Below the pieces are notes generated by a model. That model was not told the origin of the DNA. It saw only the letters and a program-made list of their open reading frames with translations, and made no database searches. Below are positions 23,422 through 33,792 of a stretch of DNA of 64,000 bases, piece by piece. The DNA comes from Nakaseomyces glabratus. Lineage: Eukaryota > Ascomycota > Saccharomycetes > Saccharomycetales > Saccharomycetaceae. The stretch spans positions 124,001 through 188,000 of the forward strand of contig NC_088962.1 in assembly GCF_010111755.1 (NCBI RefSeq), given 5' to 3'. The number at the start of each line of letters is the position of its first letter. Position 1 is the stretch's first letter. Position numbers and translations under genes: made by a program.

Positions 23422-26406
23422 ATGTTTCATTTATTTGTGGCATTTTTGGCTTTTAGTTGGCTGCTGTATAGACTTGTACGTTTCATTACAATACCAGTCT
23501 CTAGCATTGTGGTAACGCTAGGTGTGAAAACTCCACCAACGACCAAAGTTTCAATAGATAAGATTACTAGTGACAGTATAACTATACACTGGGAAAATGA
23601 GCCACTAAATCAGGATTCTAAAGAAGTGAATACCGATTCTGGAAATGGGTATACCAACGAATATTCGATTTGCCATTATATTTTATACCTGAATAATAAA
23701 CAAATTGCGGTGTTTCATAACAGTCCTAACGCATTGTACACATGTTGTGCAATTACTGGATTGGAACACGGCATGGAATATCAGCTAGATTTTGTTTCTG
23801 TGAATAAGTTGGGATATGTTAACAAGTTGCCCTCTATTTATTGTAAAACAGACGCTATTACTGGAAATGGCATTGATAAAACAGACATCATACATAATAA
23901 TGAATTTAATGATCAAATGGATAATTCACAAAAAACCACTAGGTGGAGGAGAAATACTTTGGTGAAAAAGCTCACATCCACGTTTTCTGGAGACTCCTCA
24001 CAATCCAAAATAAGTACAGATAATTATGGTTTGAGTGTAAATGGTTTTAATGCCGGCTCCAATTTGCAATCATATACTAGTTTGACGACACTGAAAGACT
24101 TGGAAAACTATACCATTGATGATTTGAAAAAGATATTGGTCTGCTCCCAAGAAGACCTGCATGATGTCCTTGCACAAGAGAAGTCAATCTCTGAGGATTT
24201 TCAGGAATCACAAGTTCAATTACAAATGGAATTAGATAATTTGAAAACTAGTTGGTCTCATGAAATGAATCTAAGGAAGTCACTGAAATCATCAATCAAA
24301 TCTCTAGAAAACTCTAAACTATTAACAGATACCAAATCAGAAAAGGTAAAGAAAAAAATTAACGAATTAAGGTTCAAAATATCCAGGATGGAAAAGGATA
24401 TGAAAGAATGGGAAAAAGAAAATTCTTTGTACCATACTGCAGATCTGGGAGGTAAATATGACACAATGATCAAAGAGATTGGAGATACAGAAATGCAACT
24501 GCTGCAACAAGTTCAAAATCTGCAATCCGAGATACAAATTGGAGAAGCTAATTATAAAGATATAGTGTCACGGAAGCCCATTTTAACTAAGGTAAAATCC
24601 AAAGTTGGGAAAGAAACAATTAATTCGCTGAGTAGCGATAAACAGGAAAATGCATTACCTATTATTAGGGATCTGGAATTCCTTCTCACCGATACTAGCA
24701 AATTATATCAGCATAACAGTAAACTGGCATCTTTAAGTAATGACTCTAAAATAATGAAATTCATTAAAACGCAAAAATCCATGGATCAAAAGAAAGATTC
24801 AAAATGGAAAGCGAAATTTGAGAAAATACAAACAACCATTAAAGAACTAGAAGGAAAGTTGACTGAAATGGAAAGTCAAAAACAAGGAAATAATTTGAAT
24901 GATGAAGGCAATGTTTATAAAATTTCCTCCTCTGATAATATTCAAAATTATCAAAATATACTAGCTCAAAATTACCAAAATATATCTATGAATCAGAACG
25001 ATACGCCTCAACTACTACCAAATAGCAAACTAAGTGATGGATTAGAGCAAGTCAACTCAAATGGACTGTCAAATGATAGTCCAGTTTTAAGTAATGATAT
25101 TGACATGGCAAACCAAACTCCCCTAATTCTGCACCATCCTGCCTCATATAATGGTTTAAACCCTCCAATAAATTTTCAAGTGATGTCTCCACCCAATCAG
25201 GTAGCTTATATGAATCAAGAGACTAGGCAATTTAGTTCCGGGAGCAATGCAGTTGGTTCAGTAATGTCAGCTGGTGCCCAGAGCAATCATACTAATAATT
25301 CAGTTTGGAACAATAGCTATCCCTATGAGAATGCTGACAACAACCTTGAATATGAGAATACCAACCACTTACTGACAGGACTTGAAGATATGATTCATGA
25401 TGAAGCAGACTATCCAGAAAGTATTAGTAATTACTCAAATGTATTCACAGTTGATCAATTAGATAATTACTGGAATAAAAAGAGAAGTATACCACTAAAG
25501 AGCAATGCTGCACATTCAACTAACACAGGGGTAAGTAATATACATGCAGCAGCTGAGATGTTATCTCCCCAGGCTAGTGCCCTCTCACAATCATCACAAG
25601 TAGATAACAAACTGGGAACTTCTTATTCACAAGATAGGATTCCACTATCTAGCTCGCCCTTGGGACCATATACCCACGCACATTCATCATCGTTGGGTGT
25701 TCCTCAATCGCATACTCAGCATTTGCTCTCTTCCTCATTAAATAACTCAGTACTTGGAAAATATCAAGACCAATTTGGCTTTCAGCAAGGCAGTAATTAC
25801 TATGGTAATAGTAGGCCTCTCGCAAGTAATATTAATGGTTTAAGCAATGGCCTTCCGTCTCCTCATCAAAATGAAAATGAAACAGGGCCTGTATCGTTCA
25901 ATTTTTTACCAAACTATGCCCACAATGATGACATTTTGGTAAATCAAGTACACTTGAATAATTCTTTTGGAGTTAATGATATTGGCCAGCATAATATAAA
26001 TGAAGAAGCTTTCCAAAACTCTAGAATGGTGGACAATGCTAGTAACATCTGGAACACAATTCAGCTCGATAATGACGATCCAAAATCTGTATCTAATATG
26101 GAAAGCAAAGAGAGTAGCAGCACAATTCATGAACCAACTACACCCAAAGCCCATAAGCGTAACCAAAGTAACAGTAGTATTGCATCCTGGACCAGACTGA
26201 GTTGGAAAAGCTTGACAACTTCTAATCCAACCTCTCCACAGAGAGGTAGTATTCATGAACCCGCACTTGAAGAAGAGGATCAACGCCCAAATAGCCAGGG
26301 CCACGCTAATGGCCAAGAAAGACCCACAAATGGCAGAAAAATGTCAAGACTATTGAGCAGATCCACTATGAATAATTTATTCAAGAAGTCTACACATGAC
26401 AGTTGA
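23422..26406 (+). CDS. YEL043W orthologue: membrane-anchored fibronectin type III protein
   Basis: Orthologue of S. cerevisiae YEL043W (956 residues), an ER-associated protein of poorly known function with a fibronectin III fold. Here it has 994 residues. A hydrophobic N-terminal segment (about residues 3-35) looks like a signal anchor. A fibronectin-like domain covers about 40-145 (TTKVSIDKITSDSITIHWEN, ending around a GLEHGMEYQLDFVSVNKLG block). A long charged coiled coil runs about 220-480, then a low-complexity Asn/Ser-rich region, and a Ser/Pro-rich basic tail. The ATG at 23422 is used; one extra codon upstream is TTG. Position between IES6 and GDA1 confirms the orthology. Its function is unknown to me. 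Confidence 0.85.
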   Translation: MFHLFVAFLAFSWLLYRLVRFITIPVSSIVVTLGVKTPPTTKVSIDKITSDSITIHWENEPLNQDSKEVNTDSGNGYTNEYSICHYILYLNNKQIAVFHNSPNALYTCCAITGLEHGMEYQLDFVSVNKLGYVNKLPSIYCKTDAITGNGIDKTDIIHNNEFNDQMDNSQKTTRWRRNTLVKKLTSTFSGDSSQSKISTDNYGLSVNGFNAGSNLQSYTSLTTLKDLENYTIDDLKKILVCSQEDLHDVLAQEKSISEDFQESQVQLQMELDNLKTSWSHEMNLRKSLKSSIKSLENSKLLTDTKSEKVKKKINELRFKISRMEKDMKEWEKENSLYHTADLGGKYDTMIKEIGDTEMQLLQQVQNLQSEIQIGEANYKDIVSRKPILTKVKSKVGKETINSLSSDKQENALPIIRDLEFLLTDTSKLYQHNSKLASLSNDSKIMKFIKTQKSMDQKKDSKWKAKFEKIQTTIKELEGKLTEMESQKQGNNLNDEGNVYKISSSDNIQNYQNILAQNYQNISMNQNDTPQLLPNSKLSDGLEQVNSNGLSNDSPVLSNDIDMANQTPLILHHPASYNGLNPPINFQVMSPPNQVAYMNQETRQFSSGSNAVGSVMSAGAQSNHTNNSVWNNSYPYENADNNLEYENTNHLLTGLEDMIHDEADYPESISNYSNVFTVDQLDNYWNKKRSIPLKSNAAHSTNTGVSNIHAAAEMLSPQASALSQSSQVDNKLGTSYSQDRIPLSSSPLGPYTHAHSSSLGVPQSHTQHLLSSSLNNSVLGKYQDQFGFQQGSNYYGNSRPLASNINGLSNGLPSPHQNENETGPVSFNFLPNYAHNDDILVNQVHLNNSFGVNDIGQHNINEEAFQNSRMVDNASNIWNTIQLDNDDPKSVSNMESKESSSTIHEPTTPKAHKRNQSNSSIASWTRLSWKSLTTSNPTSPQRGSIHEPALEEEDQRPNSQGHANGQERPTNGRKMSRLLSRSTMNNLFKKSTHDS

Positions 26407-26888
26407 AGTATCTGCTCCTATATTTATATTTATCCTGCTCAGGTACTACTTTTTATAATTTATCAATTATAGGTGAGACATTTCAAATTGCAAACTGAAT
26501 ACTAAAAGCATATGAGTTCACATAGTGGTACTTCAACTACTTTTATATAGTTAATTTGCATGTACATGTTAATAAAATTCGTAAATATCATTGATCTACT
26601 CTATGTCAGTGCCTCGTGCGTTTATCAACATATAATGTTATACTTTGTAGATCACGTGTAATGTAATAGAAATATTGGTTACTTGAGTACCGTACGCCAA
26701 CTTTAGTTTGATTCTGATTTTAATTTTTTTTCATTTGAACAGTTTTCGTGATTGTGCTCATCGACCATATAATATTATTTCACAAGTCCAAGTTATTGGA
26801 CAAGCATATATGGAAAGTATAAAATAAGTTAAAGGACACTTAATAAACCAAAACAAATCTAGCTTAACGGCAAGCCTGAATTACAGTA
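26407..26888. other. Intergenic, GDA1 promoter
   Basis: 482 bp. It contains an ATCACGTG site near 26651, a match to the Cbf1 E-box with the favoured flank, about 235 bp upstream of GDA1. It resembles centromere element I, but no AT-rich element II and no CCGAA-type element III follow. Confidence 0.5.
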
Positions 26889-28514
26889 ATGAATGGTTTG
26901 TTTAGGAACTACCGTTTCCTAATGGGTGCTTTTGCACTAATCATGTTGATCTTATTGATTAGATCATCAAACTCTATACCAAATGGTTCAGGTATTAGCA
27001 GGCCTGTTACCCCAAACACCAATAAGCCTGATAGTCCACAGGACTTCAAGACTCTACCGATTGATGAACCTGGTTACACGGATGATAAGAAAACTGAAAA
27101 TAATAACCCAGAAGTTGCAGATGCTGTGAAAGACGCTATCAAGTCATCAGTATCTGGCGATTCTGCAAAGACAGGTAAGAAGCCTTCGGGTGAAGTCATC
27201 GGTACTGGCAAAACTTGTACACAAGAGCATCAATATGTAATTATGATTGATGCCGGTTCTACTGGTTCTCGTGTCCATGTTTATGAGTTCGATATATGTT
27301 CTAAACCACCGATTTTAATAAATGAAACCTTTGAAATGTTGAAGCCTGGTTTGTCTTCTTTTGACACAGATTCTATTGGTGCTGCAAAGTCTTTAGATCC
27401 ACTACTGAACATTGCCATGAATGTTATTCCAAAGCATCAAAGGCCTTGCTCCCCAGTAGCTGTGAAGGCTACTGCTGGTTTGAGAATGCTTGGTGAAACT
27501 AAGTCACAAAAGATTTTGGACGCGGTTAAGAGACATTTAGAGGTTGACTATCCATTCCCTGTAGTTGGTGGCGATGGTATCTCAATAATGAGCGGTGAAT
27601 TAGAAGGTGTATATGCATGGGTTACAACAAACTATTTGCTTGGAAATATAGGTGCCTCTGATAGACGTCCAACGAGTGCTATTTTTGACCTTGGCGGTGG
27701 TTCTACTCAGATCGTCTTTGAACCAACTTTCCCACCAACTGAAGAGATGGTTGAGGGTGAGCATAAATATGTTTTGGATTACGGTTCTGAAAAGTACACG
27801 TTGTATCAATATTCACATTTAGGCTATGGTTTGATGCAAGGACGTAATAAGATAAATTCTCTACTAGTCTCTAATGCCATAAAGGAAGGTACTATTAAGC
27901 AAGGTGACTCTCAAACCGAGTATGTACTCAGCTCTCCATGTCTTCCACCAAAAGTTACAGCTCCGGTTGAGAAGGTTAAAGTCGGTGACTCTGAAACCTA
28001 TAAAGTCAAATTTGTTGGCCCTAAGGTTGCTGCAGGTGCGCAATGTAGATTTTTGACTGATTCTATTTTGAACAAGGAGTCATCCTGTAAGGTTCCACCA
28101 TGCTCATTCAATGGTGTTCATCAACCTTCTTTGGTGCGTACTTTCCATGAATCTAATGATCTATACATTTTCTCATATTTCTACGATAGAACAAGACCAT
28201 TGGGTATGCCATTGTCTTTCACTCTACAAGAGCTTATGGAATTGACCAGAAACGTCTGTAATGGTGAAGAAGTGTGGGATGATGTTTTTGCCAATCTTGG
28301 CGATTCATTGAACTCATTGAAAAAGGATCCTCATTTCTGTCAAGACTTATCTTTCTTAGGTTCATTGCTACATACTGGTTATGACATTCCGTTGCAAAGA
28401 GAACTGAAAACTGCCCAGAAGCTAGCCGGTAACGAAATTGGTTGGTGTTTAGGTGCCTCTCTTCCTCTAATCAACTCCAAAGACTGGAAATGTAGACTTG
28501 ATCAGAAGGCATAG
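26889..28514 (+). CDS. GDA1: Golgi guanosine diphosphatase Gda1
   Basis: Hydrolyses GDP to GMP in the Golgi lumen, so that GDP-mannose can be exchanged into the Golgi for glycosylation. Type II membrane protein of 541 residues (518 in S. cerevisiae), with a short basic cytosolic N-terminus and one membrane anchor (about residues 10-25). The apyrase conserved regions are clear: [15 protein letters not shown] (120-134), [11 protein letters not shown] (192-202), [13 protein letters not shown] (240-252) and [15 protein letters not shown] (265-279). The stem region (30-110) is rich in Pro, Asn and Lys. It acts with the mannosyltransferase encoded by ANP1, 6 kb away. It lies between the YEL043W and YEF1 orthologues as in S. 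cerevisiae. Confidence 0.96.
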   Translation: MNGLFRNYRFLMGAFALIMLILLIRSSNSIPNGSGISRPVTPNTNKPDSPQDFKTLPIDEPGYTDDKKTENNNPEVADAVKDAIKSSVSGDSAKTGKKPSGEVIGTGKTCTQEHQYVIMIDAGSTGSRVHVYEFDICSKPPILINETFEMLKPGLSSFDTDSIGAAKSLDPLLNIAMNVIPKHQRPCSPVAVKATAGLRMLGETKSQKILDAVKRHLEVDYPFPVVGGDGISIMSGELEGVYAWVTTNYLLGNIGASDRRPTSAIFDLGGGSTQIVFEPTFPPTEEMVEGEHKYVLDYGSEKYTLYQYSHLGYGLMQGRNKINSLLVSNAIKEGTIKQGDSQTEYVLSSPCLPPKVTAPVEKVKVGDSETYKVKFVGPKVAAGAQCRFLTDSILNKESSCKVPPCSFNGVHQPSLVRTFHESNDLYIFSYFYDRTRPLGMPLSFTLQELMELTRNVCNGEEVWDDVFANLGDSLNSLKKDPHFCQDLSFLGSLLHTGYDIPLQRELKTAQKLAGNEIGWCLGASLPLINSKDWKCRLDQKA

Positions 28515-29390
28515 TTAGATATGAAGTTTATTTTATCGCAGACAGTTACAAATAACCTGTTTATATCTACATTTGGTTTTATATATACAACTAGATAGTA
28601 TAACAAAAAAATATATGAAGAATTTAAAAAATTATTCATTACCTGCTGCTTGTCGTCACATATGGATTATTGTACTAATCGTCTTGAAAAGGTCCGACTC
28701 TATTTTTTTTTTATAGCACATGGCAGCAAAGAAACACTTTTGTTAGTAGTAATTACATGTAGATACTAAAAGGATGATATGTAAGGAAATAATGCAATAC
28801 CTCACTAGCTCGAGAGATTTTTTTTTGTTTTCTAAACACTATCATTCATTGTAGAAAAGAAAACATTGTATCAATTCGCGTTGGTTCACACTATATTATG
28901 TGTTATTTCCATTTATTTTACTATAATTTTATGCATGTGGTATTTTCTACTAAAAAACTTGCGTAGTAACATCAGATAGGTCTCATCTTGGATTTTCAAA
29001 GCAAAAAATTAGGCAAGATAGGGATCTACGTTTTTGTTGATCTACAGTTCTTTCGTGCTTTCTATGGGGAAGCACTGGCCAGAAGTTCCCTGGTGTTCCC
29101 TTGCTGGAATGATGATGCATATCCGATTCCTATTTTCCCATGATTATATATAGCAGGGGCTTTCCGTTGAGATCGGCTGGCAATCGGAGAATGAGACTTA
29201 TATCTGAAAATTGATGTCTGTTATTGATCAAAATACACAAAATTTTGGGCAATAAATTGGATCATCAGAAGGAAAGGTTTCGGTACCTTTGATTAGGACG
29301 TCCAATAGGGTGAGCTGTGTGTATTTGAAAGTTGTAGCCATCCTTACTCATATTTTTTATAGTAACTGCAAGCATTTTGGTCCTTCAACA
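28515..29390. other. Intergenic between GDA1 and the NAD kinase gene
   Basis: 876 bp with no gene. It has several poly-A/T runs, a TATATATA box at 29145-29152, and next to it CAGGGGC, which contains an AGGGG stress-response core. The reading frame of the next gene is open back to 29289 from a TTG codon, without an ATG. Confidence 0.6.
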
Positions 29391-30971
29391 ATGGAAACGT
29401 CAAGGAGAGATTCGAATGAAGAGACTAAAAGAACTATAATGGAGTCTGACTCTAGGAGCACTTCAGTACAGAGTTCGTCTTCATCAGGGGGAAGTATGAC
29501 TCCGTATAGCCATAGTCCCCGGAACTCTGTTCCCCCAATAACGGTAAGTGAGGAAGATATGGGACCTATGAATGATCGATTTAAGTTTTCTGATATTAGA
29601 AGTGTTGAGAATATGGTCAGAAGGCTCTCAACAGACAGTCTACCAAGGTCAAGAGCAAGTAAGACGCATTTTCAGTATGCAACGACAGCATATGATGTGC
29701 GCATGCTGAGTAAAGATATTGTAAATAAGAAAGTTGAACTAGATGTTGAGACTGTGATGATCATATGTAAGGTTGATGATCAGTCTGTTATTTTACTAAT
29801 GAGAGAATTGGTAGAATGGATATTGGTTCGGTATCCCATGATTACAGTCTATGTAGAGGAAATTTTCAAGACATCTAAATTATTTGATGCAGATGATTTA
29901 TTTAAAGATGTTAAATGTAGGAATTCTAGGTTAAAATATTGGACTCCAAAATTCATAAATGAGAATGATGTCTTTTTTGATCTAGTGATCACTATGGGGG
30001 GCGATGGTACGGTATTATTTGCCTCCCATTTGTTTCAAAAGCATGTTCCACCGATATTGTCATTTTCATTAGGCTCACTTGGTTTTTTAACTAACTTCAG
30101 TTTTGAGCATTTCAAAGAGGAATTGCCCTTAATTTTGAACAGTAAGATTAAAACAAATTTGAGAATGAGACTTGAATGCAAAATATATAGAAGGCAAAAA
30201 GTTACTATGGACAACAGCACAGGGCGTAAGGTATGCTATATGAAATTAGAGTCTACCCGCCATGTTTTAAACGAACTCACTATAGACAGGGGTCCAAGTC
30301 CCTTCATTTCGATGCTGGAGCTTTATAGTGATAATGATTTAATGACTGTAGCACAAGCTGATGGTCTAATTGTTGCCACACCAACAGGTTCAACTGCATA
30401 CTCCTTAAGTGCGGGTGGATCTTTGATAAATCCGGGTGTTAATGCAATTGCTGTCACACCCATTTGTCCGCACACACTAAGTTTCAGGCCAATTATCTTG
30501 CCTGATAGTATTGAACTGAAAATTCAAGTGTCCTTGAAATCAAGAGGTACTGCATGGATTGCATTTGATGGTAGACCTAAGATTGAACTAAATCGGGGTG
30601 ACTATGTTACTGTTTCAGCGTCTCCTTTCTCGTTCCCAACAGTAGAGGCTAAACCTAGCGATTTCGTAGACAGCATTAGCAGAACTTTAGGGTGGAATGT
30701 TAGAGAAAAGCAAAAATCTTTCTCACACGTCTTATCTTTGAAGAATCAAGAAAAGTATGAGAATGAATCATACAGAAATAAAAGAGAGCTCGAAAATGAA
30801 GAAGCTGAAGAGGAAATTTTGTTGGACGAAAGTGGTGAAATTACCGCTAGAAATCTTATTAAAGTCCCAGCAGACATTGATAGTGCTAGTAAAAGACATC
30901 ACAAAAGCCCTTTAGGGAAAACAATACCCACAAAAAGTAGACGTATGTCAGCAGGATTTACTCTAGAGTAG
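29391..30971 (+). CDS. YEF1: ATP-NAD(H) kinase, Utr1/Yef1 family
   Basis: Phosphorylates NAD or NADH to give NADP(H). It has 526 residues from the ATG at 29391, closer in length to S. cerevisiae Utr1 (530) than to Yef1 (495). The two are a duplicate pair, and position (between GDA1 and UTR4) matches YEF1/YEL041W. The GGDG active-site motif (TMGGDGTVLFAS) is at about 201-210. The conserved nucleotide-binding segment DGLIVATPTGSTAYSLSAGG is at about 322-342, and AWIAFDGR follows near 390. The N-terminus is Ser-rich and probably phosphorylated; the C-terminal 80 residues are charged and low in conservation. The choice between YEF1 and UTR1 needs a whole-genome view. Confidence 0.9.
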   Translation: METSRRDSNEETKRTIMESDSRSTSVQSSSSSGGSMTPYSHSPRNSVPPITVSEEDMGPMNDRFKFSDIRSVENMVRRLSTDSLPRSRASKTHFQYATTAYDVRMLSKDIVNKKVELDVETVMIICKVDDQSVILLMRELVEWILVRYPMITVYVEEIFKTSKLFDADDLFKDVKCRNSRLKYWTPKFINENDVFFDLVITMGGDGTVLFASHLFQKHVPPILSFSLGSLGFLTNFSFEHFKEELPLILNSKIKTNLRMRLECKIYRRQKVTMDNSTGRKVCYMKLESTRHVLNELTIDRGPSPFISMLELYSDNDLMTVAQADGLIVATPTGSTAYSLSAGGSLINPGVNAIAVTPICPHTLSFRPIILPDSIELKIQVSLKSRGTAWIAFDGRPKIELNRGDYVTVSASPFSFPTVEAKPSDFVDSISRTLGWNVREKQKSFSHVLSLKNQEKYENESYRNKRELENEEAEEEILLDESGEITARNLIKVPADIDSASKRHHKSPLGKTIPTKSRRMSAGFTLE

Positions 30972-31499
30972 CTACTATTGAATATATGTGTGTTAATGAA
31001 CATGACGTTATTGTCGTCCACATTTCAACTGAGACTTTTATTTTTCTCTAGAGTCAAAATACACCACTATAAATTACTATTTTATTTTATCTATTTGTCT
31101 TTATTTGATAGATGGTATTTTATAATATTATGCATTAAATTATTGCTCATTTCATATATTATTTCGATACTTTTTTTCAAATAAGCTTGAACGGTGTCAT
31201 GGACAAATGCTTGGTTCGTGGATTCCAATTCCATCGCATCACATTGGAAAACTTCGAAAACATTAAAAATTCAAAAATAACTTAAGCCCAGTGAAGGGGG
31301 GTGAAATTTCAAATATTTTAAATGATAAGTTTGATTAATTCCCGCATTGTTTTGTTCTCATATATTAGATCAATTGCTTTCGATCTGCTAAGATATTTTA
31401 ATTTAAGTTTTTATTCCGTTTTTTTAGCATATTATTATTGATCAAGCTTTATAGAAAATTTAGCAGCATTTAGATTTTTATCAACTTATCAAACCGCAG
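30972..31499. other. Intergenic, UTR2 and CYC7 absent
   Basis: 528 bp of AT-rich sequence between two same-strand genes. In S. cerevisiae UTR2 (cell-wall transglycosylase) and CYC7 (cytochrome c isoform) lie around here; neither is seen. Confidence 0.6.
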
Positions 31500-32255
31500 A
31501 TGTCGCCAGACCCAAAATACAGTGCGTACTTATTAGATATTGAGGGTACATTGTGCCCATTGTCCTTTGTTAAGGATACCCTATACCCATTCTTTGTTCT
31601 ACACGTCCAAAGAATTGTTTATGAAAATTTTAATGAGGAGCATCCAAAGGATGAATTTATTGCAGAGCAATTGGCCAAATATGATATAAAAGAGGAAGGT
31701 CAAGCTGGTAAAAATAAATTGGTGGAACATTTATTGGACCTAGTTGCCAATGACACCAAGGATTCTACTTTGAAAGCTCTCCAAGGTCACGTATGGGAAG
31801 TGGGTTACAATTCCGGTGAACTTGAGGTACCATTATACCCAGATGTTATTGACTTCCTGGTAAGGAATGACGGAAGAGGAGATGACAAAGTTCCTGTATA
31901 CATTTATTCAAGTGGATCTATTCATGCTCAAAAACTGCTTTTTGGGCATGTTAAAAATTCCGGCAATTCCCACGCAAAAATTGCTGGTAATTGGGACCTG
32001 AATCGTTTTATTGATGGGTATTTCGATATAAATACAGCCGGTAAGAAGACAGAATCGAACTCTTACAAGAAAATTCTTGATGAAATTAAGATGACTGATA
32101 AACCACATGATGTTCTATTTTTAAGCGACAATGCAAAGGAATTGGATGCCGCTAAGGAGTGTGGTATTAGTGTTGGTTTAGCCATGAGAGCAGGCAATGT
32201 TACCGTCCCTAATGCAATTGATTATAAGCAATACTTCCAATTTACTAAATTGTAA
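31500..32255 (+). CDS. UTR4: Enolase-phosphatase E1, methionine salvage
   Basis: HAD-superfamily enzyme that enolises and dephosphorylates 2,3-diketo-5-methylthiopentyl-1-phosphate in methionine salvage; it is cytosolic. It has 251 residues (227 in S. cerevisiae). Motif I is YLLDIEGTLCPLSFVKD, with the nucleophile Asp13 and Glu15 (the usual DxEGT form of this family). Motif II is YIYSSGS (about 134-140). The C-terminal HAD motif is VLFLSDNAKELDAA near 203-215. The start MSPDPKYSAYLLDIEG is compact with no targeting signal. It is convergent with RAD23, as YEL038W-YEL037C in S. cerevisiae. Confidence 0.95.
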   Translation: MSPDPKYSAYLLDIEGTLCPLSFVKDTLYPFFVLHVQRIVYENFNEEHPKDEFIAEQLAKYDIKEEGQAGKNKLVEHLLDLVANDTKDSTLKALQGHVWEVGYNSGELEVPLYPDVIDFLVRNDGRGDDKVPVYIYSSGSIHAQKLLFGHVKNSGNSHAKIAGNWDLNRFIDGYFDINTAGKKTESNSYKKILDEIKMTDKPHDVLFLSDNAKELDAAKECGISVGLAMRAGNVTVPNAIDYKQYFQFTKL

Positions 32256-32613
32256 AACACTTAATTATTGTGTGCTTTTGTCTGTTCTTAAATCGATTCC
32301 ACAAGCATAATCAAATGGTTATGATATCTTAATATAATAAGTTTTCAGCTCTAAGAAAAATAAAACAATGTCCCACTAATTATATAATAAATACATACTA
32401 AGCTTCTATGATTTGTATTTGCAATTTTCTTTTTTGATTATGTTGGAGGCGTTACATCTACCTCGAGATTACGTGCATTAATTAAAATAAAGTTACTAAG
32501 TCTAAAAAGGATACTATATTCTTATAATTAATATAGAACAATGATGTCATAAATCCCAAAGCTGATATGCTGGGCAAATGCATGTGAATAATGTTAAGAT
32601 AGAAATACAATTA
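32256..32613. other. Intergenic between convergent UTR4 and RAD23
   Basis: 358 bp of AT-rich sequence holding both 3' ends. Nothing else was seen. Confidence 0.6.
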
Positions 32614-33792
32614 TTAGTCAGCGTAGTCACTGAAGAGCATATTAGCAGCAATCTCTTCATTTTTGTCACATGCAAAATATACCTGTATAACTAATGTACG
32701 CTCAAATCCAAGTTCGCAAAGTCTGGAAATAGCCTGCTCGTCCTCTGGTGAAAGAGTAATTGGGGCATTTTCTTCCGCAAAACCGTCAGCCCCCTCTACA
32801 GTATCGCCTTCCCCTTCTGCAATAGCCTCAAAATCCATAGCACCTTGTAAATTGTCACCAACTGCTTCAAGCAACATTGATACAAATACCTCTGGATTGG
32901 CCATAATCTGCTCACGAAGTTGTGGATATCTGTTACTTAAGTTTTCCAGGAGTGGAGCTAGTGCTTCGGGGTTACCAGATACGACTTGTCTTAAAGCCAA
33001 TAAATCCTCCATAGTCAAACCAATGGAACCTGGAGGACCTCCAGTCGCAGATCCAGCACTCTCAGAGGTAGTACCTCCAGCAGTCTGTGCCGCACTTGGA
33101 GTAGCAGAGTCACGTGCTGCTTGTGCAAAAAGGTCGTCTTCTGCTGGTGGTTCGGCATTACCTTCAGTACTTTCCTCCTCATTCATATCAACATCGGCCT
33201 CGTGCTCTTGAGAGGTTTGGCCTTCTTGTGGTCTCAAGGTTTCTGGAATTCCCATCAGCAGATATTCAACAGCTCTGTCGGGATTGTTGAATGCCGCGCG
33301 AAGAGCACGCTCAACTTCGGCCCTTTCATATCCCATTTCCATTATTCTTTCGATTGTAGCGTTACGTTCTGAACCCACGACAAAGCCATCGTCGGTACCA
33401 GCATTAGGAGCTTCTGTGTTCTCAGAACTTGAATTAGTGGCAGGTTCTGTAGTCTCATTTTGGTTAGTTTCTGGCTGGGTAGAAGTTGCTGGGGTCGATT
33501 CAGAGGGGGTTTCTTCAGATTGTGCTTTTGGTGCAGAAGATTCTGTGACCTTAGTAGCGGTTGCCTTTTTGGCTGAAACCATAAATATCACCTCGTTACC
33601 ATCCTTGAAGTTACAACTTTCAACGGAATCTCCATCCTTTAATACCTTACCTGAGAATATTAGTTTTATTTGGCTTGGATCACAGCTTAGTTTTTCACTT
33701 AAAGCTTCTTTAACTGCTACTATAGATTGAGAGCTTTCTAAATCAAGTGGGTACTTCTCCTTTTTGAAATTCTTAAATGTAACACTCACCAT
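32614..33792 (-). CDS. RAD23: Nucleotide-excision repair and proteasome shuttle protein Rad23
   Basis: Carries ubiquitinated proteins to the proteasome and, with Rad4, recognises DNA damage. It has 392 residues (398 in S. cerevisiae). Domain order is canonical: ubiquitin-like domain (1-75), Thr/Ser/Glu-rich linker, UBA1 (about 145-183, [20 protein letters not shown]), second linker, XPC/Rad4-binding domain (about 257-310), and UBA2 (about 348-390, [20 protein letters not shown]). The start is fixed by the conserved [11 protein letters not shown] near-PACE sequence about 400 bp upstream suggests Rpn4 control, in line with its proteasome role. Confidence 0.97.
   Translation of the reverse strand: MVSVTFKNFKKEKYPLDLESSQSIVAVKEALSEKLSCDPSQIKLIFSGKVLKDGDSVESCNFKDGNEVIFMVSAKKATATKVTESSAPKAQSEETPSESTPATSTQPETNQNETTEPATNSSSENTEAPNAGTDDGFVVGSERNATIERIMEMGYERAEVERALRAAFNNPDRAVEYLLMGIPETLRPQEGQTSQEHEADVDMNEEESTEGNAEPPAEDDLFAQAARDSATPSAAQTAGGTTSESAGSATGGPPGSIGLTMEDLLALRQVVSGNPEALAPLLENLSNRYPQLREQIMANPEVFVSMLLEAVGDNLQGAMDFEAIAEGEGDTVEGADGFAEENAPITLSPEDEQAISRLCELGFERTLVIQVYFACDKNEEIAANMLFSDYAD

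Noticed and set aside
25906..26316. Antisense ORF of 136 codons across the YEL043W orthologue
   Set aside because: Lies opposite a real coding frame and contains no recognisable domain.
26650..26760. Centromere, from an ATCACGTG centromere-element-I-like site
   Set aside because: The following 80-90 bp are not extremely AT-rich and no CCGAA-type element III is present.
33284..33730. Antisense ORF of 148 codons across RAD23
   Set aside because: Mirror of the Ser/Thr/Glu-rich linker and UBA codons; no independent signal.
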